DNA from: Candidatus Epulonipiscium viviparus
Lineage (GTDB): Bacteria > Bacillota > Clostridia > Lachnospirales > Cellulosilyticaceae
Direction of reading: 5' to 3'
DNA length: 45,000 nucleotides
NCBI RefSeq assembly: GCF_030708075.1
Contig: NZ_CP117982.1
Location: 1,651,513 to 1,696,512, forward strand
The translations under genes and the position numbers were made by a program. Shown here piece after piece: positions 25,358-35,555 of the stretch (the stretch's first letter is position 1; each line of letters begins with the position of its first letter). Below the pieces are notes generated by a model. That model saw only the letters and a program-made list of their open reading frames with translations, searched no databases and was not told where the DNA came from.

Positions 25358-26799
25358 TAAAAAAATTTTAAGTCTTGAGTAAAAGCGGGGGAATTAAAGC
25401 ACCAATCAAATTGTCCACGCCCGGTCAGCGGAAGCAAGTGCCCATCAAATTTTGTGTCGGTATATTGCGAAAACCATTCGTTAAGCTTGTGCGTTAAGTC
25501 GTTTTGTATTTGCGCATACTCAGGCTGTCCGTAGAGATTGGTTGTCTCGTCGGCATCTGCAGCTAAATCATAGAGTTCAGAATCTAGATCGTTGTATCGA
25601 TATACGAGTTTAAATTGATCGGATCGGATCATGCGAACGAAACCATATTCATCAAACATAAACACATTGGTATGCTGCTGATTGGAACCAACAAGATGCG
25701 GAAAAAAGCTGTGCCCGGGTTGGAGAGGTTGGCTTTTGTAGGATATGCCAGCGATGTCCATAATGGTTTGAAAGATGTCTAGATGGCTTGCGGTTAGAGA
25801 AGAAACTGTGTTGGAGTTTTGGATAAAAGGAGCGCTAATAATAAACGGAACCTTTACAGAAGAGTCATACATATTGGGAGGGTAGGTGCCATTGCCCTTG
25901 CCCCAAACGCCATGTTGTCCGAGGTTCATTCCGTTATCGGCAGTGAACATAACGACAGTGTTATCTGCTAGATCGTTAGCTTCGAGGAAGTCTAAAATTT
26001 TGCCAACGTTGTGGTCCATCGCGGTAATGGCGGCATAATAGCCAGTGAGGCAAGAGCGTCGTTTTGCAGGAGTATCGCCTATCGCACAAGTGTTGATTTG
26101 GTTTGGATGAACGGGAAGTTCGGGAGTTGAAGTGAAGTCGCAATTGTCGTACTGGGAGATAAATTTGGCTGGATGCTCGCTGTGTGTCCAAGGCGTGTGA
26201 GGAGCAGTGTAATGAACACTTAAGTAAAATGGTCGAGTATCATTTTTAAATTCAGCTAAAAAATCGAGAGCGCGGTTGGTGATGGTATCGGTGACATATT
26301 CGGTGCTTTGGTAAAATTCGCCATTTTCGCAAATGTCGGCGTCATAGTAATTGCAGCCACCGTGCCCGAGTGCAAACCATTTTTCGAAGCCAGGCTTGGG
26401 GTGGGCGTTGTTGCCAAGGTGCCATTTGCCGCTTAGGGCGCAGCGGTAGCCATGGCTTGCGAGTTCTTCGATATAGGTATGTTGTCCGTCGAGATATTCG
26501 ATAGCCGTGTCGGGTTTGGCAAATGATTTGTGAGATGACATATTTGGATATTTTGCAGTATCGACGCTTCCGCCGTTTAGCCAATCGTGAATTCCGTGGG
26601 CAGAAGGCATTCGGCCGGTGACAATAGAAGCTCGGGCAGCGGAGCATACTGGTGATGCGCAATAAAAATTTTCAAAGCGAACTCCATTGGCAGCGAGTCG
26701 GTCTAAATTTGGTGTTTGAACATCGTGATTTCCAGCGCAGCGCATGGCCCAGGCACCTTGGTCATCGGTTAAAATAAATATTATATTAGGTTGTTTCAT
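25354..26799 (-). CDS. Type I sulfatase (formylglycine-dependent), cytoplasmic
   Basis: This 481-residue enzyme of the alkaline-phosphatase superfamily starts MKQPNIIFILTDDQG, giving metal ligands D12 and D13. The sulfatase signature is C52-S-A-A-R56 within SPVCSAARASIVTGRMPSAHG in overlapping form: Cys52 would be converted to formylglycine by an anaerobic (radical SAM) maturase, which is not in the window. Further active-site blocks are SGKWHLGN, HYTAPHTPW and FTADNGMNLGQHG. No signal peptide is visible, so it should act inside the cell, on imported sulfated sugars or other sulfate esters. The substrate cannot be read. ATG with GGAAG upstream; the stop overlaps the B12 promoter. Confidence 0.9.
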   Translation of the reverse strand: MKQPNIIFILTDDQGAWAMRCAGNHDVQTPNLDRLAANGVRFENFYCASPVCSAARASIVTGRMPSAHGIHDWLNGGSVDTAKYPNMSSHKSFAKPDTAIEYLDGQHTYIEELASHGYRCALSGKWHLGNNAHPKPGFEKWFALGHGGCNYYDADICENGEFYQSTEYVTDTITNRALDFLAEFKNDTRPFYLSVHYTAPHTPWTHSEHPAKFISQYDNCDFTSTPELPVHPNQINTCAIGDTPAKRRSCLTGYYAAITAMDHNVGKILDFLEANDLADNTVVMFTADNGMNLGQHGVWGKGNGTYPPNMYDSSVKVPFIISAPFIQNSNTVSSLTASHLDIFQTIMDIAGISYKSQPLQPGHSFFPHLVGSNQQHTNVFMFDEYGFVRMIRSDQFKLVYRYNDLDSELYDLAADADETTNLYGQPEYAQIQNDLTHKLNEWFSQYTDTKFDGHLLPLTGRGQFDWCFNSPAFTQDLKFFY

Positions 26800-26894
26800 G
26801 TTAAACTTCCTTTCTATTTTTGATATATATAATATACAATAGATTTTGTTGCGGGAGAAGGGAGGATAGCTATGAAATTCTGCTAAATATTATA

Positions 26895-26923
26895 TTGCGA
26901 AAAAAAAGAGCATATGGTAAAAT
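26895..26923 (+). promoter_or_regulatory. Possible promoter of the first symporter gene
   Basis: TTGCGA (26895-26900), a 17-base spacer and TAAAAT (26918-26923) precede the gene by about 35 bp. The sequence GCATATGGTAAAA here has a close relative (GCTATGGTAAAGTAAAA) before the second symporter, consistent with duplication of gene plus leader. Confidence 0.5.
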
Positions 26924-26957
26924 TAGTAAAATGGTAAAAATTGGAGGGTTGTAGCTT

Positions 26958-28448
26958 ATGAATTATTCAGTGTTGCTTGCATTTATTATATATATTGCAT
27001 TGATGATAGGGACAGGATTATTTTTTTATAGTAAGGCGACGACAGTAAATGCGTATTTTTTGGGAGAAAGAAAAATTGGACCCTACATTACATCGATTTC
27101 AACACAAGCTGCCGATATGAGTGGTTGGCTATTGATGGGATTGCCGGGAGCGATTTACATTGGTGGCGCGTCGGCTGCGTGGGTTGTTGTAGGAGTAGTG
27201 ATAGGTACATATGTGAATTGGGTGGTGATTGCAAAGAGGCTAAGACAATATACGAGAGTGGCGGGAAACGGCGTAACATTGCCGAGCTATTTTAGATATA
27301 GATTTCAAGATGAGAAGGGATGGTTGTCGATAATATCTTCGGCATTCATTTTAGTATTCTTTTTGTTTTATACAGCTGCGGGGTTTGTTGCGGGCGCAAA
27401 ATTGTTGGGAACAGTCTTTGATATGAACTATTACAACAGTTTGGCATGTGTGGGGATAGTCATTGTTGCATATATATTTGCGGGAGGATTTTTGGTAATA
27501 TCGTGGGCAAATTGTTTTAGGGGAATATTGATAGTATTTTCGATTGTAGTGGTTGCGGTAGGAGCTGTTATGAATTTGGGAGGGTTTTCAGAATTTGTAC
27601 GAGCAGCGAATGATGTGAGTCCAACCATGTTTAATATGTTTGAGACAATCGACGGAGAAGCTGTATCTGTAATAGAAATAATTACGTTGCTGGCCTGGGG
27701 GCTTGGATATTTTGGACAGCCGCATATTTTGGCGCAATTTATGGGGATTGAGTCTCCGAGTAAAATTAAAATATCGAGAAGAGTCGCAATGGTGTGGACA
27801 GTGGTGACGATGATTTCTGTAGTTGTGGTTGGTATTGCAGGCAGAGTATATTTAAAAACACCGCTAAGCGAAACAACAGCAGAATTGGTGTATGCAGAAA
27901 TGGTATCAACTATGTTTCCGGGATTTTTGGGCGGAATTTTGCTATGTGCAATTTTGGCAGCAATAATGAGCACGACAGATTCGCAGCTATTTGTGAGTGC
28001 CTCAACTTTTACTTATGATGTATATAGAGTTTTTAATAAAAAAGCGACTAATGAAGATGTGTTGTGGATGGGCAGATGGGCGGTGATTATACTTGTTGCC
28101 ATGGGATGCTCTATTGCATCGGATCCAGATAGAAGCGTATTGGCTTTGGTAGAATATGCTTGGGGAGGATTTGGAGCAACGTTTGGCCCGGTCATAATCT
28201 TTTCGTTATTTTATAGAAGAATGACAGCCAAAGGAGCGCTTGCGGGAATTGTTTCTGGTGGATTAACGGTAACTGTTTGGGAGATAGCATCGAAAATATT
28301 TCCAAACGTTGAAATACTAAGTTTATATGAAATTATTCCAGGATTTTTAATTTCTGCTATATTAATAGTAGTAGTAAGTCGATGTGATGAAAAACCCGCT
28401 TTAGAAGTTTTGCAAAAATTTGATGCGTATAAGTATTGCGACATATAA
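26958..28448 (+). CDS. putP: Sodium/proline-type symporter, copy 1
   Basis: This 496-residue transporter of the sodium:solute symporter (SSS) family has about 13 hydrophobic helices. TQAADMSGWLLMGLPGAIY, FLGERKIGPYITSIS, GLGYFGQPHILAQFMGI and AIMSTTDSQLFVSAS match PutP closely. It would import proline, or a related amino acid, with Na+. The ATG at 26958 has TTGGAGGG upstream. It is followed after 78 bp by a paralogue of exactly the same length. Pantothenate or other SSS substrates cannot be ruled out. Confidence 0.88.
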   Translation: MNYSVLLAFIIYIALMIGTGLFFYSKATTVNAYFLGERKIGPYITSISTQAADMSGWLLMGLPGAIYIGGASAAWVVVGVVIGTYVNWVVIAKRLRQYTRVAGNGVTLPSYFRYRFQDEKGWLSIISSAFILVFFLFYTAAGFVAGAKLLGTVFDMNYYNSLACVGIVIVAYIFAGGFLVISWANCFRGILIVFSIVVVAVGAVMNLGGFSEFVRAANDVSPTMFNMFETIDGEAVSVIEIITLLAWGLGYFGQPHILAQFMGIESPSKIKISRRVAMVWTVVTMISVVVVGIAGRVYLKTPLSETTAELVYAEMVSTMFPGFLGGILLCAILAAIMSTTDSQLFVSASTFTYDVYRVFNKKATNEDVLWMGRWAVIILVAMGCSIASDPDRSVLALVEYAWGGFGATFGPVIIFSLFYRRMTAKGALAGIVSGGLTVTVWEIASKIFPNVEILSLYEIIPGFLISAILIVVVSRCDEKPALEVLQKFDAYKYCDI

Positions 28449-28526
28449 TTATGAAAGAAAAAGATTCTGAACTTGCAAAATCCTGCATATGCTATGGTAA
28501 AGTAAAATAGCAAAGAGGAGGATTTT

Positions 28527-30017
28527 ATGGACTATTCAGTTATAATTGCGTTTGTAATTTATATTGCTTTTATGGTAGCGATAGGAGGGTATTTCTATAA
28601 GAAGACTGCAACAGTAAATGATTATTTTTTGGGAGGAAGAAAGCTTGGGGCGTGGGTAACATCGATGTCGGCCCAAGCATCAGACATGAGCGGATGGTTG
28701 CTGATGGGACTTCCGGGAGCGGCGTACTTTTCGGGGCTTTCCGCAGGATGGATTGCGGTAGGGCTCGGAGTGGGTACATATTTAAATTGGCTGATCATTG
28801 CGAAAAGGATTCGACAGTATACAAAAGTGGCAGGGGATAGTATTACGCTACCGAGCTATTTTACGCATAGATTTAGAGATGAGAAAGGCGTCTTAAGTAT
28901 GATTTGCGCCATGTTCATATTGATATTCTTCTTATTTTATACGGCATCTGGTTTTGTGGCATGTGCAAAACTGTTTTCATCGGTATTTGGGCTTAGTTAT
29001 CATGTGTCGTTGATATTTGGAGGAGTAATAATTATTGCATATACATTTGCGGGCGGTTTTTTTGCAGTATCGTGGACAGATTTCTTTCAGGGGATATTGA
29101 TGTTTTTTGCAATAATCATAGTACCAGCTGTTGCGATTTTTGAACTAGGGGGGCCGGTGGATTTTGTATCAGAGATAAATAATATAAATCCTAATATGTT
29201 CGCAGTATTTAAAAATGCGGATGGATCGACGTTATCTTTTATAGGAACAATTTCGCTATTGGCCTGGGGGCTGGGATACTGTGGTCAGCCGCATATTCTA
29301 ATTAGATTTATGGGGATCTCATCTCCTGCAGAAATCAAAAAGTCGCGAAGGATTGCAACAGTCTGGATAATCTTTGCTCTTGTCGCGGCAACTCTAATAG
29401 GAATGGTCGGAAGAGCATATTTGACTACACCTCTAGATGCGGTAACGTCTGAGACAGTATATATAGAGATGGTATCCGCTATGTTTCCGGGATTTTTTGG
29501 AGGGATATTACTATGCGCTGTGTTAGCATCGATAATGAGTACAGCAGATTCGCAGTTGCTAGTTACGGCATCTGCCATTACAGAAGATTTCTATAAATTT
29601 TTTAATAAGGATGTTTCTGAAAAGCAGTTGATGTGGATCGGGAGAGGGTCTGTAATTGTTGTGGCGATAGTGGCGTGTTCTATTGCAGCGAATCCGGAAA
29701 GTAGTGTTCTGGGACTAGTGGCATATGCGTGGGCTGGCTTTGGGGCAACATTCGGGCCGTTGGTTGTGCTCTCGCTATTTTATAGAAGGACTACGTTACG
29801 AGGAGCAATAGCGGGAGTGATCGCAGGTGGAGTTACAACAATCGTGTGGCAACAAGTGGCATTGGCTATGAACGGTGTAGGAATTTGGGGATTATATGAG
29901 ATTGTGCCAGGATTTTTGATATCGTTGGCAGTGATAGTGATAGTTAGTAACCTGGATAGAGCACCTTCTGCAGAAATTTTGGAAGAGTTTGATAGATATA
30001 CGTTGTGTGAAGAATAA
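28527..30017 (+). CDS. putP: Sodium/proline-type symporter, copy 2
   Basis: Also 496 residues and collinear with copy 1, with the same landmarks: AQASDMSGWLLMGLPGAAY, FLGGRKLGAWVTSMS, GLGYCGQPHILIRFMGI and SIMSTADSQLLVTAS. Divergence between the copies is spread along the whole length, so this is an old tandem duplication and not a recent one. ATG with AGAGGAGG upstream. The final residues differ little from copy 1 (LEEFDRYTLCEE versus LQKFDAYKYCDI). The two may differ in affinity or substrate. A terminator follows. Confidence 0.88.
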   Translation: MDYSVIIAFVIYIAFMVAIGGYFYKKTATVNDYFLGGRKLGAWVTSMSAQASDMSGWLLMGLPGAAYFSGLSAGWIAVGLGVGTYLNWLIIAKRIRQYTKVAGDSITLPSYFTHRFRDEKGVLSMICAMFILIFFLFYTASGFVACAKLFSSVFGLSYHVSLIFGGVIIIAYTFAGGFFAVSWTDFFQGILMFFAIIIVPAVAIFELGGPVDFVSEINNINPNMFAVFKNADGSTLSFIGTISLLAWGLGYCGQPHILIRFMGISSPAEIKKSRRIATVWIIFALVAATLIGMVGRAYLTTPLDAVTSETVYIEMVSAMFPGFFGGILLCAVLASIMSTADSQLLVTASAITEDFYKFFNKDVSEKQLMWIGRGSVIVVAIVACSIAANPESSVLGLVAYAWAGFGATFGPLVVLSLFYRRTTLRGAIAGVIAGGVTTIVWQQVALAMNGVGIWGLYEIVPGFLISLAVIVIVSNLDRAPSAEILEEFDRYTLCEE

Positions 30018-30020
30018 ATT

Positions 30021-30058
30021 AAAAAGGGGCTGCCGTTATAATTGGGAGCCCTTTTTTT
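30021..30058 (+). terminator. Terminator between putP copy 2 and the ABC-F gene, probably bidirectional
   Basis: A(5)GGGGCT (30021-30031) pairs with AGCCC-T(7) (30047-30058) across a loop of about 15 bases. A-run and T-run flank both sides, so it can end plus-strand transcription of the symporters and minus-strand transcription of the ABC-F gene, which stops at 30061. Confidence 0.8.
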
Positions 30059-30060
30059 GA

Positions 30061-31683
<1,623 letters not shown>

Positions 31684-31738
31684 TCAGTTTAGAGTTTTGT
31701 CTATAATATCAAAATTTATACAAATAATTAAAAAATAA

Positions 31739-33454
31739 CTATTTCATGTATCCGCCTTCCATAGGAGAGGTAGCGTTTTTGGCAAATAAACTCAAGATAC
31801 CAGATGTATATTTTGGTGCTTGCGGATGCCAACTACGTTTTCGTTGATCTAATATAGCATCGACTGCTGCAGCAGAACAACGTTTCCCCGCAATTCCAAC
31901 GATTTGTAAAAGTCTATTGGGAATATCGATTTCTATTAGATCGTCATATTCTACTAATGCGATAGGACCGCCTTCGGAAGCTTCGGGAGAAATATGGCCT
32001 ATAACGGGGCCTTTGGATGCACCAGAAAATCTGCCATCGGTGAGCAATGCTATACTAGCAGAGAGTTCGGGATCCGATGATATTGCTTCTGTGGTATAAA
32101 ACATTTCGGGCATTCCACCACCTTTGGGGCCTTCGTATCGAATGATAACAGCTTCGCCGGGATTGATAACTTTGGTTAAAATGGCGGCAATGGCTTCTTC
32201 TTCGCTATCATAAGGACGAGCTTTTAAGACAGCCTTGTGCATTTGGATAGGAACAGCAGAATGTTTAACGACGGCACCGAGCGGAGCCAAGTTACCCTTC
32301 AATATTGCAATAGCACCGTGGGCTCCAATTGGAGATCTAGCAGAATAGATAATATCTCGCTGATCAAGATTTGTATCTGCCAAATATTTAAAACATTTTT
32401 CGTAGTAGCCATTATTTTTGAGCTCGATTAAATTTTCTGCGATAGTTTTGCCGGTGATAGTCATGGCATCCAAATTGAGTAAATGCTTGATCTCTTCCAT
32501 AATAGCAGGAACTCCGCCAGCATAGTAAAAATATTGAGCAGGCCATTTGCCAGTGGGCCGAATGTTGAGTAAAAAAGGTACTTTGCGATGAATGCGATCG
32601 ATTTCTGTGGCATCAAATTCGATTTGAAACTCTCGAGCTATTGCAGGCAAGTGAAGTAGCGCATTAGTGGAACCCGAAATGGCAGCATGAACCATAATGG
32701 CATTTTCAAAAGATTTTTTGGTAACAATATCTCGAGGCTTTAGATTTGCTGCAGCAAGGTCAACAGCTCGTCTGCCTGCTTCAAACGCAACGTCGACCAA
32801 ATCAGAACACATAGCAGGCATCAAAGCGCTTCCGGGAAGCATTAGGCCAAGTGCTTCGGCCATGACTTGCATGGTAGACGCAGTTCCCATAAAAGAGCAG
32901 GCGCCACAAGAAGGGCAAGCATTCTCTTTGTAATATTGAAATTGTTCGGCAGTAATTTCGCCGCGCTGTTCCATGGCACTATACATTCCGATTTGCTCGA
33001 GAGTAAGTAAGTTGGGACCCGCATCCATCACTCCGCCGGTTACAATGATAGCGGGAATATTTATTCTACCGATGGCCATTAGATGCGCAGGGACGCCTTT
33101 GTCACAACTGCAAACAAATACTCCGGCATCAAAAGGAGTGGCATTGGCATGGATTTCGATCAGTGCAGCTAAAATATCTCGAGAAACTAATGAATAATTT
33201 ATTCCGTCGTGCCCCTGAGCTTGGCCGTCGCATATATCAGTGGCAAAGAATCGAGAAGCTTTTCCGCCATTGTTTGAAACGCCAGCGACTGCTTGGGCAA
33301 CAAAAGAATCTAGATGCGCGCTGCCGGGGTGGCTATCTCCAAAGGTGCTTTCTACAATAATTTGCGGTTTAGATAGATCTGCAGTAGACCAACCCATGCC
33401 TCTGCGTAAGGGATCCATTTCTGGTGCGATCTTGCGTATTTGTTGACTAGTCAT
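31739..33454 (-). CDS. ilvD: IlvD/Edd-family dehydratase
   Basis: This 571-residue iron-sulfur dehydratase has the cluster cysteines in CSCDKGVPAHLMAIGR and ACPSCGACSFMGTASTMQ, and late blocks GNLAPLGAVVKHSAV, IRYEGPKGGGMPEM and LTDGRFSGASKGPVIGHISP. Dihydroxy-acid dehydratase (valine/isoleucine synthesis) is the usual annotation. However, this branch also includes sugar-acid dehydratases, and the gene is divergent from a gluconate-type permease with no other ilv gene nearby, so a sugar-acid substrate is a serious alternative. ATG with TAGGAG upstream. The C-terminus ends SPMEGGYMK, typical of the family. Confidence 0.85.
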   Translation of the reverse strand: MTSQQIRKIAPEMDPLRRGMGWSTADLSKPQIIVESTFGDSHPGSAHLDSFVAQAVAGVSNNGGKASRFFATDICDGQAQGHDGINYSLVSRDILAALIEIHANATPFDAGVFVCSCDKGVPAHLMAIGRINIPAIIVTGGVMDAGPNLLTLEQIGMYSAMEQRGEITAEQFQYYKENACPSCGACSFMGTASTMQVMAEALGLMLPGSALMPAMCSDLVDVAFEAGRRAVDLAAANLKPRDIVTKKSFENAIMVHAAISGSTNALLHLPAIAREFQIEFDATEIDRIHRKVPFLLNIRPTGKWPAQYFYYAGGVPAIMEEIKHLLNLDAMTITGKTIAENLIELKNNGYYEKCFKYLADTNLDQRDIIYSARSPIGAHGAIAILKGNLAPLGAVVKHSAVPIQMHKAVLKARPYDSEEEAIAAILTKVINPGEAVIIRYEGPKGGGMPEMFYTTEAISSDPELSASIALLTDGRFSGASKGPVIGHISPEASEGGPIALVEYDDLIEIDIPNRLLQIVGIAGKRCSAAAVDAILDQRKRSWHPQAPKYTSGILSLFAKNATSPMEGGYMK

Positions 33455-33489
33455 ATTAGAACTCCTATCTGATATAGTTTTAAAGATTA

Positions 33490-33519
33490 AATATACACGT
33501 TTCGTTGATGAGATGTCAA
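33490..33519 (-). promoter_or_regulatory. Promoter of the ilvD-like gene
   Basis: On the minus strand TTGACA (33514-33519) and TATATT (33490-33495) with an 18-base spacer lie about 35 bp upstream of the start codon. Confidence 0.65.
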
Positions 33520-33572
33520 GTATATAAACTAACTAAGAAAACAACTAAGAAGTAGACGATGTAAAATGTTAA

Positions 33573-33581
33573 TGCTATAAT
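33573..33581 (+). promoter_or_regulatory. Extended -10 promoter of the gntP remnant
   Basis: TGCTATAAT (extended -10, 33573-33581) with a weak -35, TAGACG (33553-33558), lies 70 bp before the permease start. The same TGCTATAAT occurs before tig and before the last gene of the window. Confidence 0.6.
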
Positions 33582-33651
33582 AAAAATATATATGATGTAT
33601 TTCGTATATTATAAAGTAATAAAAATTTTGAAAAAAAGAGGGGAAAGATGT

Positions 33652-34377
33652 ATGATAACAGGAGCACCATTGGTTTTAATTTTTTTACTTTCTGTTGCAG
33701 TATTGCTAGTTTTGATTATGAAGTTTCGACTTAATGCATTTGTTGCATTGATACTGACAGCAATTGTAACAGCAGTTGTTGCGGGGATGCCACTTGCAAA
33801 TATTGGGGGTGTGATAACCGAAGGATTTGGAGGAACCTTGGGAAGCATAGCGATGGTGACAGGGTTTGGAGTTATATTAGGTAGGTTGATGTATGAATCT
33901 GGGGGCATTGAAAACTTGGCAACTACCTTATTGAATAAAATGGGAGATAAAAAATCGCCTTTGGCAGTGGGGTTGTCGGGATTTATTACAGGGATTCCGG
34001 TTTTTGGAGATGTGGTATATATTATGTTTGCGCCGATGCTGAGAGTATTGTCTAAGAAAACAAAAATTTCGATGACATGTTATGCGTGTGCGATTTCCAT
34101 TGCAACAACATGTACATATGCGTTAGTATTGCCAACGGCTCCTCCGCTGGTTGTTGCGGGAGAACTGGGTATTGAAATAGGCGTATTTTTTGTATATGCA
34201 ATAGCGTGTGCGTTTATAGGGATGTTGGTTGGAGGAATAATTTATGGACATTATCGATACTATACGAGCTTGGACTATAGGAGGATTTATTTCTGGAGTA
34301 ACGATATTAGTAATAGTATCGATTTTATCGATGTTTCAAGATGTATTGCCGGGGTTATAAAAAGTGGCCATATGTGA
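33652..34377 (+). pseudogene. gntP: Truncated GntP-family gluconate/sugar-acid permease, 5' part
   Basis: From the ATG at 33652 (GAGGGGAAAG upstream) about 201 residues are a normal GntP N-terminal half: MITGAPLVLIFLLSVAVL, LANIGGVITEGFGGTLGS, GFGVILGRLMYESGG, GIPVFGDVVYIMFAPML and VLPTAPPLVVAGELGIE. At about 34256 the sequence jumps into the last 35 codons of the same gene but in the wrong frame, giving a nonsense tail of about 40 residues that ends at 34377. The region encoding roughly the next 120 residues of a standard 440-residue GntP is absent from the window. The transporter should therefore be non-functional as assembled. The divergent ilvD-like gene suggests the intact ancestor imported a sugar acid. 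Confidence 0.85.
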
Positions 34378-34525
34378 TCGACCACTAGCAACTTAAAATA
34401 CCTAAAGTGAGTTTTGAAAAACGTTGACGTATTCTACATAAAAAGCAGCTCCGTTGAGCATGGCATTTTCATCAAAATCGAAACATTCATTCATGATGCA
34501 ATGAGTAATCGTGATGAGTAGCTGT
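34256..34525. repeat. Amplified segment, partial copy A
   Basis: This is a 270-bp copy of the end of gntP (34256-34360), the intergenic region and the inverted 3' end of the M20 amidohydrolase gene. It aligns with 34773-35038 of copy B, differing by a few substitutions and a 4-bp tandem duplication (CATTCATTCAT for CATTCAT near 34488). Its left edge is the deletion junction inside gntP. Confidence 0.92.
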
Positions 34526-35038
34526 CTTGGTAGAATTTAACATTCCGATATTAGTATTATGTTTTTTAACGGCTCAAATCATACGTTGCGCTCAAGGCTC
34601 GACAACAGTGGCATTAATGACGACGGCAGCGATACTAAGTTCTACCGTTGTAGCTAGCACGGTGTCTCCAATTTTATGTGCGATAGCGATTTGCGCGGGA
34701 GGGATAGGATTATCATTGCCAAATGACTCGGGGTTTTGGGCCATAAGTCGCTTCTTTAAAATAGATGTGAAAGATACTATACGAGCTTGGACTATAGGAG
34801 GATTTATTTCTGGAGTAACGATATTGGTAATAGTATCGATTTTATCGATGTTTCAAGATGTATTGCCGGGGTTATAAAAAGTGGCCATATGTGATCGACC
34901 ACTAGCAACCTAAAATACCTAAAGTGAGTTTTGAAAAACGTTGACGTATTCTACATAAAAAGCGGCTCCGTTGAGCATGGCATTTTCATCAAAATCGAAA
35001 CATTCATGATGCAATGAGTAATCGTGATGAGTAGCTGT
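34526..35038. repeat. Amplified segment, copy B (513 bp)
   Basis: A full unit: the last ~117 codons of gntP (34527-34877), the intergenic region, and about 120 bp of the amidohydrolase 3' end on the opposite strand. Its right edge (GAGTAGCTGT) is joined directly to the left edge of the next unit (CTTGGTAGAATTT). Confidence 0.93.
34527..34877 (+). pseudogene. GntP C-terminal fragment in copy B
   Basis: In frame for 116 residues, with LVLCFLTAQIIRCAQGSTTV, VSPILCAIAICAGG and the final SILSMFQDVLPGL matching the GntP C-terminus. It lacks the N-terminal three quarters and has only a TTG at the junction, without a recognisable ribosome binding site. Expression is unlikely. Confidence 0.85.
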
Positions 35039-35555
35039 CTTGGTAGAATTTAACATTCCGATATTAGTATTATGTTTTTTAACGGCTCAAATCATACGTT
35101 GCGCTCAAGGCTCGACAACAGTGGCATTAATGACGACGGCAGCGATACTAAGTTCTACCGTTGTAGCTAGCACGGTGTCTCCAATTTTATGTGCGATAGC
35201 GATTTGCGCGGGAGGGATAGGATTATCATTGCCAAATGAATGACTCGGGGTTTTGGGCCATAAGCCGCTTCTTTAAAATAGATGTGAAAGATACTATACG
35301 AGCTTGGACTATAGGAGGATTTATTTCTGGAGTAACGATATTGGTAATAGTATCAATTTTATCGATGTTTCAAGATGTATTGCCGGGGTTATAAAAAGTG
35401 GCCATATGTGATCGACCACTAGCAACTTAAAATACCTAAAGTGAGTTTTGAAAAACGTTGACGTATTCTACATAAAAAGCGGCTCCGTTGAGCATGGCAT
35501 TTTCATCAAAATCGAAACATTCATGATGCAATGAGTAATCGTGATGAGTAGCTGT
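35039..35555. repeat. Amplified segment, copy C (517 bp), running into the intact amidohydrolase gene
   Basis: The same unit as copy B with a 4-bp tandem duplication (AATG twice near 35237). Its right end is the genuine 3' part of the M20 gene, which continues without a break past 35555. Confidence 0.93.
35040..35394 (+). pseudogene. GntP C-terminal fragment in copy C, frameshifted
   Basis: Identical in start to the copy B fragment, but the 4-bp duplication near 35237 shifts the frame and stops it at 35243 (after LSLPNE). The remaining 3' part runs out of frame to the old stop at 35392-35394. It is clearly decayed. Confidence 0.85.

Noticed and set aside
34256-35555. An insertion sequence or attachment sites as the cause of the repeats
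   Set aside because: No transposase or integrase frame, terminal inverted repeats or target duplications are visible; the unit consists only of the two neighbouring genes' ends.
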